Positions 8,368-16,755 of a stretch of DNA of 64,000 nt are shown here, piece by piece. This DNA is from Nocardioides marmorisolisilvae (GTDB taxonomy: Bacteria; Actinomycetota; Actinomycetes; Propionibacteriales; Nocardioidaceae): NCBI RefSeq assembly GCF_031656915.1, contig NZ_CP134227.1, positions 2,976,001 to 3,040,000 of the forward strand, given 5' to 3'. Under the pieces are notes generated by a model. The model saw only the letters and a list, made by a program, of their open reading frames with translations. It did not search any database and was not told the origin of the DNA. The position numbers and the translations under genes were made by a program. The stretch's first letter is position 1, and each line of letters opens with the position of its first letter.

Positions 8368-10128
8368 TTGACGCCGGTCTCGGCGTCCGGATCCTCGCGG
8401 GTACGCCGGCTGCTGCTGCTCCTCGGCGGCTTGGTGCTGCTCGCCGTCATCCTCTTCGCCTACCAGGCCTGGCGGGCCGGGTCCGCGCTGATGGATGCCC
8501 AGTCGCAGGCTCGCAGCCTGACCAGCGCGCTCAACGCGGGCGACCTGCGTGGCGCCGAGTCGGCGGCCCTTGATCTGCGTCGGTCGACCGCGCGCGCCCA
8601 CGGCGAGACCGACGGTGTGCTGTGGGGCATCGGCTCGAAGGTGCCGTGGCTCGGCCGCAACATCGGTGCCGTGCAGACCTCGGCGGACGTACTCGACGCG
8701 ATCTCCGCGCACAGCCTGCCCACCCTGCTCAGCCTGGCCGGCGAGGTCGACCACGGCCGGCTCCGGCCGCGCCACGGCCGGGTGGACCTGGCCGAGATCC
8801 GTCGGCTCACCCCGTCGGTGCAGCGGGCCGCGGCCGCGGTGGATGGCCCGGCCGCGCGGATGGCCCAGGTCGATCCGGACGGGCTCGTCTACCCGCTCAA
8901 CGGTCTGGTCGACGAGCTGCGCACGAAGGTGGCCGATGCCCACACCGCCATCGACGCTGCGGCCGATGCCTTCGAGGTGTTGCCCACGATGCTCGGTGCG
9001 GACGGTCCACGCAGCTACCTGCTGTTGGTGCAGAACAACGCGGAGATCAGGTCCACCGGGGGGATGCCGGGCTCGTGGTCGGTGCTGCACGCCCGCAACG
9101 GCAAGCTGACCATGGGGGACCAGGGGGATGCCGCCAAGTTCACCATCGGCCGCAGCCCGCTCAAGCTCAGTGCGGAGGAGAGCGCGCTGTTCGGCAGCCA
9201 GCTCGGCCTCGATCCCCGTGACATCACCATGGACCCCGACTTCCCCACGGTGGCGCGCATCGCCGCCCGGCTCGCGGCCAGCCACGGGCACCGTGTGGAT
9301 GGAGTCTTCGCGGTCGACCCGGTGGCGCTGTCCCAGGTGCTGCAGGGGACCGGCCCGGTCAGGCTGGCAAATGGCGCGGTCCTCAATGCCGCCAACGCCG
9401 TACCGGCACTCCTCAACGGGGTCTACCGCACCGTCGACTCGCCGGCGGCGCAGAACGACTTCTACGCGTCCGCGGCCCGGCAGGCCTTCGATGCGCTGGT
9501 GGCCGGGCGGGGCGACCAGGTCAGGGCGATCCGCGGCCTGGTGATCGCGGCGAGCCAGCACCGGGTGCTGGCCTGGTCCGACATCCCGCGGGTGGCGCGG
9601 GTGATCGGCCGCAACAAGCTCTCCGGCGCCTTGCCCACCAGCACCGGCTCTCCGGAGGTGGGCGTCTACCTCAACGACGGTGGCGGCGGGAAGATGGAGT
9701 ACTACCTGCGACAGTCGGCCACCGCCACCGCGACGTCCTGCACCGACAACGGCACCCAGCACCTGCAGTTCTCGGCGACCTTCCGGTCCGCCGCGACGCC
9801 GGCGGTTGCCGGCTACCCGATCTGGGTCACCGGCACCGGAGCGATCACCAAGCCCGGAGTCATGCTGATGAGCCTCTTCGTCTACGGCCCCTGGCATGGC
9901 TCGATCACCTCACTGAGCGTGAACGGCCGCCCGGTGACCGTCACCGGAAACCTGCATGACGGGCACCAGGTCGGCATCTTGCCGGTGCAGCTGCGCCCGG
10001 GGCAGTCGATGACGGTGACCGGCACCATGGTCAGCGGCCCGCGCCAGCCCGGGGACGTCCACGTGACCAGCACCCCGGGCATGGAGACCGAGCCCGACCC
10101 GGCCACCTTCCCCTCGGCGTGCGGCTGA
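8368..10128 (+). CDS. DUF4012 domain-containing membrane-anchored protein
   Basis: A 586-residue protein with one N-terminal transmembrane helix (LLLLLGGLVLLAVILFAY, residues 17-34) and a large outer domain. The segment SYLLLVQNNAEIRSTGG near residue 215 is characteristic of DUF4012 proteins. Those are often found with actinobacterial cell-surface polysaccharide or cell-wall genes, but their biochemical function is unknown. The best start in this frame is TTG at 8368, 18 bp after the LPNTG gene, so the two are probably co-transcribed. The C-terminus carries a beta-rich domain (MTVTGTM) and a conserved-looking cysteine pair. Confidence 0.75.
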   Translation: MTPVSASGSSRVRRLLLLLGGLVLLAVILFAYQAWRAGSALMDAQSQARSLTSALNAGDLRGAESAALDLRRSTARAHGETDGVLWGIGSKVPWLGRNIGAVQTSADVLDAISAHSLPTLLSLAGEVDHGRLRPRHGRVDLAEIRRLTPSVQRAAAAVDGPAARMAQVDPDGLVYPLNGLVDELRTKVADAHTAIDAAADAFEVLPTMLGADGPRSYLLLVQNNAEIRSTGGMPGSWSVLHARNGKLTMGDQGDAAKFTIGRSPLKLSAEESALFGSQLGLDPRDITMDPDFPTVARIAARLAASHGHRVDGVFAVDPVALSQVLQGTGPVRLANGAVLNAANAVPALLNGVYRTVDSPAAQNDFYASAARQAFDALVAGRGDQVRAIRGLVIAASQHRVLAWSDIPRVARVIGRNKLSGALPTSTGSPEVGVYLNDGGGGKMEYYLRQSATATATSCTDNGTQHLQFSATFRSAATPAVAGYPIWVTGTGAITKPGVMLMSLFVYGPWHGSITSLSVNGRPVTVTGNLHDGHQVGILPVQLRPGQSMTVTGTMVSGPRQPGDVHVTSTPGMETEPDPATFPSACG

Positions 10129-10135
10129 GCAGCAC

Positions 10136-10141
10136 TAGTCT
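10136..10141 (+). promoter_or_regulatory. -10 box TAGTCT, leaderless start of the acyl-CoA dehydrogenase operon
   Basis: TAGTCT ends 6 nt before the ATG at 10148, with no ribosome site in between. It defines the head of the five-gene run that follows. Confidence 0.5.
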
Positions 10142-10147
10142 CGGGCC

Positions 10148-11422
10148 ATGGACTTCGCGCCGTCGCCCCGTGCCGCCGAACTCGCCGCCCTGGTGGGCGC
10201 CTTCGTCACCGATCGGATCGAGCCGATCCAGGAGCAGTACCACCGGGACGTGGCGGAGCGGTCGGCCGGCGACGCCTGGCAGGAGAGCCCGATCCTCGGC
10301 CAGCTGCGCGCGGCGGCGCGCGAGCAGGGGTTGTGGAACCTCTTCCTTCCCGCCAGCCACGACCGGCCGTACGCCGAGCAGTTCGGCACCCACGGCGGGG
10401 CGGGCCTGAGCAACACCGACTACGCCCCGCTGGCCGAGATCATGGGTCGGGCCACGTTCCTGGCGCCGTACGTCTTCAACTCCCACGCCCCGGACACCGG
10501 CAACATGGAGGTGCTGCTCAAGTACGGCACGCCGGCGCAGAAGGAGGAGTGGCTGGAGCCCCTGCTCGACGGCCGGATCCGCTCCGCATTCGCGATGACC
10601 GAGCCGGGCGTGGCGTCCTCCGACGCGACCAACATGGCGGCGACCGCCGTCGTCGACGGAGACGAGGTCGTGATCAACGGGACGAAGTGGTTCTCCACCG
10701 GCGTGGGCCACCCCGACTGCCGGGTGCTCGTCTTCATGGGGCTGCGCACGCCTCCGGGGGAGAGCCCGGAGACCGACCGGCACCGCCGGCACACCATGGT
10801 GCTGGTGCCGCTGGACACCCCGGGCGTCAAGGTCGAGCGGCTGCTGTCGACGATGAACGTGTACGACGAGCCGGTGGGGCACGGCGAGGTGAGCTTCACC
10901 GACGTGCGGGTCCCGGCGAGCAACATCCTGCTCGGCGAGGGCCGCGCCTTCGAGATCGCCCAAGGACGGCTCGGGCCGGGACGGATCCACCACTGCATGC
11001 GGCTCATCGGCCAGGCCGAGATCGCCCTCGAGCTGATGATCAGGCGCGGGCTGTCCCGCACCGCCTTCGGCAAGCCGCTGATCAAGCTCGGCGGGAACCC
11101 CGAGCGGGTCGCCGAGGCCAGGATCGCGATCGACCAGGCCCGGCTGCTGGTGCTCAACGCCGCCTGGAAGCTCGATGAGGGCGGGCCGCTGCACGCGATC
11201 AGCGAGGTCAGCCAGATCAAGGTGGCGGTCCCGAACATGGCCCAGCAGGTGATCGACATGGCGATGCAGATCCACGGCGGCGCCGGGCTCTCCCAAGACT
11301 TCCCGCTCGCGGCGATGTGGACCAACGCCCGGGCGCTGCGGCTGGCCGACGGACCCGACGAGGTGCACCGCGGCGTGGTCGCCCGCCTCGAGATCGGCCG
11401 GATCGCCGCGGAGCAACGCTGA
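10148..11422 (+). CDS. acyl-CoA dehydrogenase family protein (ACAD10/11-like context)
   Basis: A 424-residue flavoprotein dehydrogenase. The central FAD/substrate region reads AFAMTEPGVASSDATNM, and the C-terminal domain carries IHGGAGLSQDFPLA, the usual FAD-contact segment. The overall length of more than 400 residues matches the ACAD10/11 and FadE36 type better than short-chain enzymes. It oxidises or otherwise transforms an acyl-CoA, using FAD. It heads a run with a phosphotransferase-family gene two genes downstream, the same pair that is fused in animal ACAD10/11 and that sits together in the Pseudomonas lva cluster. The stop overlaps the next start (TGATG). Confidence 0.85.
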   Translation: MDFAPSPRAAELAALVGAFVTDRIEPIQEQYHRDVAERSAGDAWQESPILGQLRAAAREQGLWNLFLPASHDRPYAEQFGTHGGAGLSNTDYAPLAEIMGRATFLAPYVFNSHAPDTGNMEVLLKYGTPAQKEEWLEPLLDGRIRSAFAMTEPGVASSDATNMAATAVVDGDEVVINGTKWFSTGVGHPDCRVLVFMGLRTPPGESPETDRHRRHTMVLVPLDTPGVKVERLLSTMNVYDEPVGHGEVSFTDVRVPASNILLGEGRAFEIAQGRLGPGRIHHCMRLIGQAEIALELMIRRGLSRTAFGKPLIKLGGNPERVAEARIAIDQARLLVLNAAWKLDEGGPLHAISEVSQIKVAVPNMAQQVIDMAMQIHGGAGLSQDFPLAAMWTNARALRLADGPDEVHRGVVARLEIGRIAAEQR

Positions 11423-12174
11423 TGACCCGGGTGCTCATCACCGGCGGCGCCTCCGGACTCGGCGCCGCACTCGCCCGGGGGTACGGCGACCGGGGCGCCG
11501 ACGTCGTCACCGCGGACATCAATGGCGGTGACCTGCACCTCGACGTCCGCTCCGACGACGACTGGGCCGCGGCGCTGGCCTGGGTGGAGCAGCACTGGGG
11601 CGGCCTGGACATCCTGATCAACAACGCCGGTGTCGCGGGCGGTGGTCGAGTCGACGTGGCCACGATGGACGAGTGGGAGTGGATCACCGCGATCAACCTC
11701 TTCGGGGTGGTCCGTGGCGCGCGCACGTTCACCCCGATGCTCAAGCGGCAGCGCTCGGGACACATCGTCAACACCGCCTCGCTGGCCGGGCTGGTGCACC
11801 CGGCCGGGATGGGCTCCTACAACGCGGTCAAGGCCGCCGTCGTCGCGTTCACCGAGACGCTGGGTCACGAGCTGGCCGGCCATGGGATCCGCGCCAGCGT
11901 GGTCTGTCCGTCGTACTTCCGGACCAACCTGATGGCCTCGATGCGCGGGAGCGACCAGGCCGTCGGAGCGGTCATCGGCCGACTGGTCGAGACCTCGACG
12001 GTCTCGGCGGACGACATTGCGGCGGCGGTGATCGAGGGGGTCGAGCGGGGGGACGAGCTGATCCTCCCGGACGAGGCCGCACGGGCGGCGTACCGGCTGA
12101 AGCTGACCGACCGCCCGGCGTACGACGCGGTGATGCGGGACCAGGCTGCCCGGCTGGAGGCCTACGGTGGCTGA
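11422..12174 (+). CDS. SDR family NAD(P)-dependent oxidoreductase
   Basis: A 250-residue classical short-chain dehydrogenase. The cofactor motif is TGGASGLG (residues 7-14), NNAG follows near residue 72, and the catalytic serine lies in NTASLAG. The tyrosine and lysine are in YNAVK. An acidic residue after the second strand (TADINGG) suggests NAD(H) preference. The start at ATG 11422 overlaps the stop of the acyl-CoA dehydrogenase gene, which indicates coupling. It probably oxidises a hydroxyl of the same acyl-CoA series. The substrate is not determinable. Confidence 0.82.
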   Translation: MTRVLITGGASGLGAALARGYGDRGADVVTADINGGDLHLDVRSDDDWAAALAWVEQHWGGLDILINNAGVAGGGRVDVATMDEWEWITAINLFGVVRGARTFTPMLKRQRSGHIVNTASLAGLVHPAGMGSYNAVKAAVVAFTETLGHELAGHGIRASVVCPSYFRTNLMASMRGSDQAVGAVIGRLVETSTVSADDIAAAVIEGVERGDELILPDEAARAAYRLKLTDRPAYDAVMRDQAARLEAYGG

Positions 12175-13261
12175 TCAGGACGGGATCGAGATCGAGGGCG
12201 CCGGCGCGGTCCGCGCGGAGGACGCCTTCGACGTCGACGCGGTGCTCGGCTGGCTGCGTGCGCAGGGCGAGGCGATCGACGGCGACGTCATGGTCCGGCA
12301 GTTCGGCGGCGGCGCCTCCAACCTGACCTACTCCCTGCGCTCGACCGGACCCGACGGTGGCCGCGACCTGATCCTGCGCCGCCCACCGAGCGGGCACAAG
12401 GCACGCGGAGCCCACGACATGGGCCGCGAGTTCCGGATCCAGGCGGCGCTCGCCGAGCCGTTCGGGCTGGTGCCCACGATGGTGGCGCTGTGCGAGGACC
12501 CGGCCGTGATCGGCTCGGAGTTCTACGTCATGGAGCGCCTCGACGGGATCATCCCGCGCCGCGACCTCCCGCCCGAGGTGCAGCTCACCGAGACCGAGGT
12601 GCGTCGGCTGTGCACGGACGCGCTGGACACCCTGATCAGGCTGCACCGGGTCGACGTCTCCGCACCTGACCTGGCCGCGCTCGGTAAGGGCACCGGGTAC
12701 GTCGCGCGGCAGGTCGCCGGCTGGTCCACCCGCTGGCGGCAGGCAGTGACGCCGGACGCGCCGGACTTCGAGGCGGTGATCGGCTGGCTCGACGCCCACC
12801 AGCCCGAGGACGTCGGCAACTGCCTGATCCACAATGACTTCCGGTTCGACAATCTGGTGCTCGACCGATCCGCCCCGACCCGGGTGATCGGCGTGCTCGA
12901 CTGGGAGATGGCCACCCTCGGTGACCCGCTGATGGACCTCGGCGGGACCCTCGCCTACTGGGTACGCGACGACGACGACCAGTTCTTCCGCCAGTTCCGC
13001 CGCCAGCCGACCCACCTGCCGGGGATGCTCAGCCGCGACGAGGTCGTCGCCTACTACTGCGACGCGACCGGCCTCCCGATGACCCCTGACCGGTGGCGGT
13101 TCTACGAGGTCTACGGGCTGTTCCGGCTGGGGGTCATCTCCCAGCAGATCTACTACCGCTACTTCCACGGCCAGACCCACAACGAGGCGTTCGCCGTCTT
13201 TGGGCCGGCCACGCAGTATCTGCGCAGCCGCTGTGTGCAGATCCTCGGCCTCGCCGACTGA
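12167..13261 (+). CDS. phosphotransferase family protein (APH fold, ACAD10/11 kinase-domain type)
   Basis: A 364-residue protein kinase-like phosphotransferase. The catalytic loop is HNDFRFDN (Asp as base, Asn for metal) and the metal-binding segment is VLDWEMATLGDP; both are intact. The N-terminal glycine-rich segment is QFGGGASNLTYSL. This subfamily is fused to acyl-CoA dehydrogenase in ACAD10/11. In the levulinate pathway a similar kinase (LvaA) phosphorylates a 4-hydroxyacyl-CoA. It overlaps the SDR gene by 8 bp. It is unlikely to be an antibiotic kinase, given its neighbours. Confidence 0.82.
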   Translation: MADQDGIEIEGAGAVRAEDAFDVDAVLGWLRAQGEAIDGDVMVRQFGGGASNLTYSLRSTGPDGGRDLILRRPPSGHKARGAHDMGREFRIQAALAEPFGLVPTMVALCEDPAVIGSEFYVMERLDGIIPRRDLPPEVQLTETEVRRLCTDALDTLIRLHRVDVSAPDLAALGKGTGYVARQVAGWSTRWRQAVTPDAPDFEAVIGWLDAHQPEDVGNCLIHNDFRFDNLVLDRSAPTRVIGVLDWEMATLGDPLMDLGGTLAYWVRDDDDQFFRQFRRQPTHLPGMLSRDEVVAYYCDATGLPMTPDRWRFYEVYGLFRLGVISQQIYYRYFHGQTHNEAFAVFGPATQYLRSRCVQILGLAD

Positions 13262-13274
13262 TGGGGCCGCGCTG

Positions 13275-13913
13275 ATGGGACAGATCCTGCTGGTCCGGCA
13301 CGGCCAGGCGTCCTGGGGTGCGGTCGACTACGACGTGCTCTCGCCGACCGGCGAGGAGCAGGCCGCGGTGCTGGGTCGCTTCCTGACCGCCCTGGCCCCG
13401 GAACTGATCGTCCACGGGACGATGAAGCGACAGCAGCGCACCGCCGAGATCGCCGCCGAGGCGGCCGGCTGGTCGGCCCCGCTGTCGGTCGACGAGCGCT
13501 GGAACGAGATGGACCACCCGGCGATCCTTGCCGCACATCCGCAACAGTTCGACGGCGAACCCGATCGGCACCAGTTCCAGGCCTGGTTCGAGGCCGCCAC
13601 CGACCGCTGGACGGCCGGCGACCACGACCACGAGTACGACGAGCCCTATCCGGCGTTCGTCCGTCGGGTCGGTGCGGCGCTCGCCGAGATCGCCGGGAGC
13701 GGCACGGCGGTGGTCTTCACCTCCGGCGGCCCGATCGCCTCGGCCACCACCGAGCTGCTCGGCGCCGACGTCGCGACCTATGGGCTGCTTGCTCCCGTGG
13801 TGGTGAACACCTCGGTCACCCGGGTGGTCAGCGGGCGCCGCGGCCTGACCCTGGTCAGCTTCAACGAGCACGCCCACCTACAGCACGACCGACGCCTGTT
13901 GACCTACCGCTGA
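13275..13913 (+). CDS. histidine phosphatase family protein
   Basis: A 212-residue branch-1 histidine phosphatase. The phosphate-accepting histidine is in LVRHGQASWG (residues 6-15), and the acid/base region is near ERWNEMDHP. It begins 13 bp after the phosphotransferase gene, so it should be co-expressed with it. A phosphatase beside a kinase and an acyl-CoA dehydrogenase fits removal of a phosphate from a pathway intermediate or a housekeeping repair role. This is an inference from position only. Confidence 0.8.
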   Translation: MGQILLVRHGQASWGAVDYDVLSPTGEEQAAVLGRFLTALAPELIVHGTMKRQQRTAEIAAEAAGWSAPLSVDERWNEMDHPAILAAHPQQFDGEPDRHQFQAWFEAATDRWTAGDHDHEYDEPYPAFVRRVGAALAEIAGSGTAVVFTSGGPIASATTELLGADVATYGLLAPVVVNTSVTRVVSGRRGLTLVSFNEHAHLQHDRRLLTYR

Positions 13914-13935
13914 CGATCGGGAGGGTTCATTCCGG

Positions 13936-13941
13936 CAGACT
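13936..13941 (+). promoter_or_regulatory. -10 box CAGACT, leaderless start of the second SDR gene
   Basis: CAGACT ends 6 nt before ATG 13948. The same hexamer at the same kind of distance precedes the genes at 16756 and 37349. Confidence 0.45.
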
Positions 13942-13947
13942 GCTGCC

Positions 13948-14706
13948 ATGGTCGAGACCAAGGGCACGATCCTGATCACCGGCGCGAGCGGCGGACTGGG
14001 CGCGGAGATGGCACGGCAGTTCGCCGTCCTGGGCTACGACCTCGCGCTGTGCGCGCGTCGTACCGACCGGCTCGACCAGCTGAAGGCGGAGATCCTCGCC
14101 GCGCACCCGCAGCGACGGATCGAGGTGCGCGCGCTCGACGTCACCGACGACGACCAGCTGTTCGCGGTCTTCGCCGCCTTCCAGACCGACTTCGGCACGA
14201 TCGAGCGGGTCGTCGTCAACGCCGGCCTCGGCAAGGGCCAGCCGCTCGGCACCGGACGCTACGACGCCAACCGGCAGACCGCGATGACCAACTTCATCGG
14301 CGCGCTGGCCCAGGTCGAGGCCGCGATGGAGATCTTCCGAGCCCAGGGTTCCGGTCACCTGGTCATGATCAGCTCGATGTCGGCGATGCGCGGGCTGCCG
14401 AAGAACCTCACGACCTACGCCGCCACCAAGGCCGCCGTCGCCCACCTCGCCGAGGGCGTGCGCGCGGAGATGTACGGCAAGCCGATCGACGTCACCGTGC
14501 TCTACCCGGGCTACATCGCCTCGGAGATGAACGCGAAGGTCGCCCAGCGCACCCCGATGATGGCGTCGACCGAGAAGGGCGTCCGGTCGATGGTGGCGGC
14601 GATCGAGAAGCGGGTCGACTCGGCCTGTGTTCCTCGGCTTCCGTGGGCGCCGATGTCGCTGCTGCTCAAGCATGCGCCGATGGCGGTCTACCGAAAGCTG
14701 GTCTGA
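13948..14706 (+). CDS. SDR family NAD(P)-dependent oxidoreductase
   Basis: A 252-residue short-chain dehydrogenase with the cofactor motif TGASGGLG, a serine in ISSMSAM and the catalytic pair in YAATK. A basic pair after the second strand (CARRTDR) points to NADPH use. It is separated from the phosphatase gene by 34 bp and has its own putative leaderless promoter, so it may be expressed apart from the upstream run. It lies convergent to the bPH2 gene that follows. The substrate is unknown. Confidence 0.82.
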   Translation: MVETKGTILITGASGGLGAEMARQFAVLGYDLALCARRTDRLDQLKAEILAAHPQRRIEVRALDVTDDDQLFAVFAAFQTDFGTIERVVVNAGLGKGQPLGTGRYDANRQTAMTNFIGALAQVEAAMEIFRAQGSGHLVMISSMSAMRGLPKNLTTYAATKAAVAHLAEGVRAEMYGKPIDVTVLYPGYIASEMNAKVAQRTPMMASTEKGVRSMVAAIEKRVDSACVPRLPWAPMSLLLKHAPMAVYRKLV

Positions 14707-14732
14707 GCCCCCTGGTGCCGGCCCGCGAGCCG

Positions 14733-16238
14733 TCAGCGCAGGAACGGCTCGAGCAGCCCGGGTGTCGCCGCGCGAGCCAGCCCCAACGCCTCCGCGTCGG
14801 GTACGTCGAGCAACGGGTAGCCCTGCTTGCCACCAGCCGTGGTGGCCACCAGCGTGGTCAGCCCGACCCGCCGTTGGAACCAGCTCTGGTGCAGGTTCCA
14901 GCCGATGATCCCGTCACACTGCAGCACCACCCGTCGGCCGTGGAACGAGTGCGACCGGATCACCAGGTGGGCACCCGCCAGCGCGTGCCCGAGCCGCCTC
15001 GCCCGGTCGTGGGCCAGCAACGGGACCGGCACCAGGACCACCAGCGCGAGCAGCAACGGCCAGCCGTGCACCCCGAGCGCCAACCCCACGATCGCGGCGA
15101 TCCCACTCGCCACGGTGCCGCCGGCCAGCGCCCGGGTGTAGCGGCGTCGGACGGCAGCCGGTCCGTGGCCGGTGAGCGCGACCTTCAGGGGCGCCCCATC
15201 ACCGAGGACCTCTTCGGCGACCCGGCGCACCGCGGCGGTGGGCGCAGGCGGCACGAGGGTGGTGCTGCTGGACTCGCGGCGGCTCAGCCCGGTGACGATC
15301 GCGGCCAGCCGGCCGGCGCCGACCAGTCGGAGGCCGAGCGGCTCATGCACCTCCACGCCACGGATCCGTCGGGTCTCGATGCTGGTTTCGCGGTTCGTCA
15401 GCATCCCCTTGACCACGTGGAAGCTGCGTCCCGACGCGTCGCGGAAGAGCACGAACCCCCAGTTGGCGAGCAGGTAGCCGAGCACGGACAGCACCGAGAT
15501 GACCACCACGAACACCACCACCGCGCCGACGATCCCGGCCCAGAGCGGGACACTGACCCGGCTGCCGTCGTACCGATGGACGGCGTCGGTCACCAGCGGG
15601 GTGAGCAGCTGGTTGCCGGCCGCGAGGGCGGCCAGGCCGATCGCCAGGCCGCCGGTGGTCAGTGGTGCGTAGCGGACCCAGGACGGATCGAGCCGCAGCA
15701 GCACGTCGTCGTGCGTCGGTGACGCCGTCGGCACGGGTGTGGCACCGGGGGCATCGTGGAGCAGTGCGGCACGCAGCGTGCGGGCCTCGACCAGGGAGAG
15801 CGCGTTGAGCTCGAGCCTCTCCTCGCCGCGGGTGTGGGCCGAGCCGGTGCCGATCCGGACCTTGGCCAGCCCGAGCACCCGGTGGATGGGCGAGGAGGTG
15901 AGCTCGACCGTGCGGACCCGGTCGAGCGGCGCGGTGAGCACGACGCGGTTGAGCAGGCCGCGACGAAGCTCGAGCTGCGTCGGGGTGATCCGGAAGCTCG
16001 TGGTGAGGTAGCGCAGCAGCCCGAGGACCACCGGCACCGCGACCCCGGCGACGTGCCACCAGGCGTTGTCGTTGCTGTGCGAGCCGATCAGGAAGACGCC
16101 GACGAGGGCGGGCAGGAACCGCACCACCTCGCCGGCGGGGTGCACCAACAGCATCCTCGTGTCCAGGCGCCTCCAGTCGACCCCGGCCGGTCCGACCCCG
16201 ACGGGTCCGACGGAGTCGAGCCCTTGCGTCTGCGTCAT
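14733..16238 (-). CDS. membrane protein with repeated bPH2 (bacterial pleckstrin-homology) domains, YdbT-like
   Basis: A 501-residue membrane protein. It has pairs of hydrophobic helices (near residues 40-75, 190-250 and 385-420), each followed by a beta-rich segment of the bPH2 type; TELELRRG-type strands and the RIRGVEVHEPLG motif are visible. The start at MTQTQGLD overlaps the stop of the upstream gene by 4 bp (ATGA). The longer open frame upstream is antisense noise from that gene. Two-gene units of this kind (YdbS/YdbT) are known from Bacillus, where they are linked to resistance to membrane-active peptides. A role in envelope stress here is inference. Confidence 0.78.
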   Translation of the reverse strand: MTQTQGLDSVGPVGVGPAGVDWRRLDTRMLLVHPAGEVVRFLPALVGVFLIGSHSNDNAWWHVAGVAVPVVLGLLRYLTTSFRITPTQLELRRGLLNRVVLTAPLDRVRTVELTSSPIHRVLGLAKVRIGTGSAHTRGEERLELNALSLVEARTLRAALLHDAPGATPVPTASPTHDDVLLRLDPSWVRYAPLTTGGLAIGLAALAAGNQLLTPLVTDAVHRYDGSRVSVPLWAGIVGAVVVFVVVISVLSVLGYLLANWGFVLFRDASGRSFHVVKGMLTNRETSIETRRIRGVEVHEPLGLRLVGAGRLAAIVTGLSRRESSSTTLVPPAPTAAVRRVAEEVLGDGAPLKVALTGHGPAAVRRRYTRALAGGTVASGIAAIVGLALGVHGWPLLLALVVLVPVPLLAHDRARRLGHALAGAHLVIRSHSFHGRRVVLQCDGIIGWNLHQSWFQRRVGLTTLVATTAGGKQGYPLLDVPDAEALGLARAATPGLLEPFLR

Positions 16239-16720
16239 GTCGCGTCGCCGGCCAGGTCCGCCGTGCGGCGGGTCAGCTCGGCGACCAGGTGCTCGGCGAC
16301 GGCCCGGTCCAGCCCCTGGATCTCCAAGGGACCGGCGGCCGACGCGGTGGTGGCGGTGACGCTGGCCAGCCCGAGCAGCCGGGAGACCGGACCCTGCCCG
16401 AGATCGACCGTCTGCACCCGCGACATCGGTGCCACCCGGCGCTCGCGGGTGAGCCACCCAGTCTGGGTGTAGACCGCGACGTCGGTGGTCTCCCACCGGT
16501 GGATCCGGTAGCGCACTGTCGGCATCACCGCGAGGTAGGCCAGCGCCACGACGACGTACACCGACCAGGCCCACCACGGCATCGGGAACCAGTGCCAGAC
16601 CTCCGCAGCCACGGTCAGCGCGGCGGCCGCGACGATCCCCTGGAGGAGGGCGCCGGCCGCCCAGACGACCATGGCCCGGGGCGAGACCCGGTGCACCGGG
16701 TCGCGCATGTCGAGATCCAC
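16235..16720 (-). CDS. bPH2 (PH) domain-containing membrane protein, YdbS-like
   Basis: A 161-residue protein with two N-terminal transmembrane helices (VVWAAGALLQGIVAAAALTV and the following WWAWSVYVVVALAYLAVM), then one bPH2 domain containing RVQTVDLGQGPVSRLLGLA. It is the first gene of a two-gene unit with the larger bPH2 protein. GTG at 16720 is preceded by a -10 box at leaderless distance. The pair probably forms one membrane complex. Confidence 0.8.
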   Translation of the reverse strand: MDLDMRDPVHRVSPRAMVVWAAGALLQGIVAAAALTVAAEVWHWFPMPWWAWSVYVVVALAYLAVMPTVRYRIHRWETTDVAVYTQTGWLTRERRVAPMSRVQTVDLGQGPVSRLLGLASVTATTASAAGPLEIQGLDRAVAEHLVAELTRRTADLAGDAT

Positions 16721-16727
16721 CCGGGCA

Positions 16728-16733
16728 ACTCTA
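16728..16733 (-). promoter_or_regulatory. -10 box TAGAGT, leaderless start of the bPH2 gene pair
   Basis: On the minus strand TAGAGT ends 7 nt before the GTG at 16720. The opposing promoter at 16743-16748 is only 9 bp away, so two divergent leaderless genes share a 35-bp intergenic space. Confidence 0.5.
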
Positions 16734-16742
16734 GACGTCGGG

Positions 16743-16748
16743 CAGACT
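16743..16748 (+). promoter_or_regulatory. -10 box CAGACT, leaderless start of the FAD-binding dehydrogenase
   Basis: CAGACT ends 7 nt before ATG 16756. It is packed back-to-back with the minus-strand promoter of the bPH2 pair, so the two must compete for RNA polymerase or be oppositely used. Confidence 0.45.
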
Positions 16749-16755
16749 GCCCTTC

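Noticed and set aside
7513-9897. 794-codon minus-strand frame opposite the LPNTG and DUF4012 genes
   Set aside because: The plus strand has a signal peptide, a sorting signal and a transmembrane helix in the right places; the minus product has none.
12167-13261. Aminoglycoside or macrolide resistance kinase
   Set aside because: The APH fold is present, but its neighbours are acyl-CoA enzymes and its subfamily is the ACAD10/11 type; no sign of a resistance cassette.
14733-16577. 614-residue version of the bPH2 protein with a longer N-terminus
   Set aside because: The extra 113 residues lie antisense-free but inside the coding region of the upstream bPH2 gene in another frame and are Arg/Gly-rich. 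The ATGA overlap at 16235-16238 fits a shorter protein.
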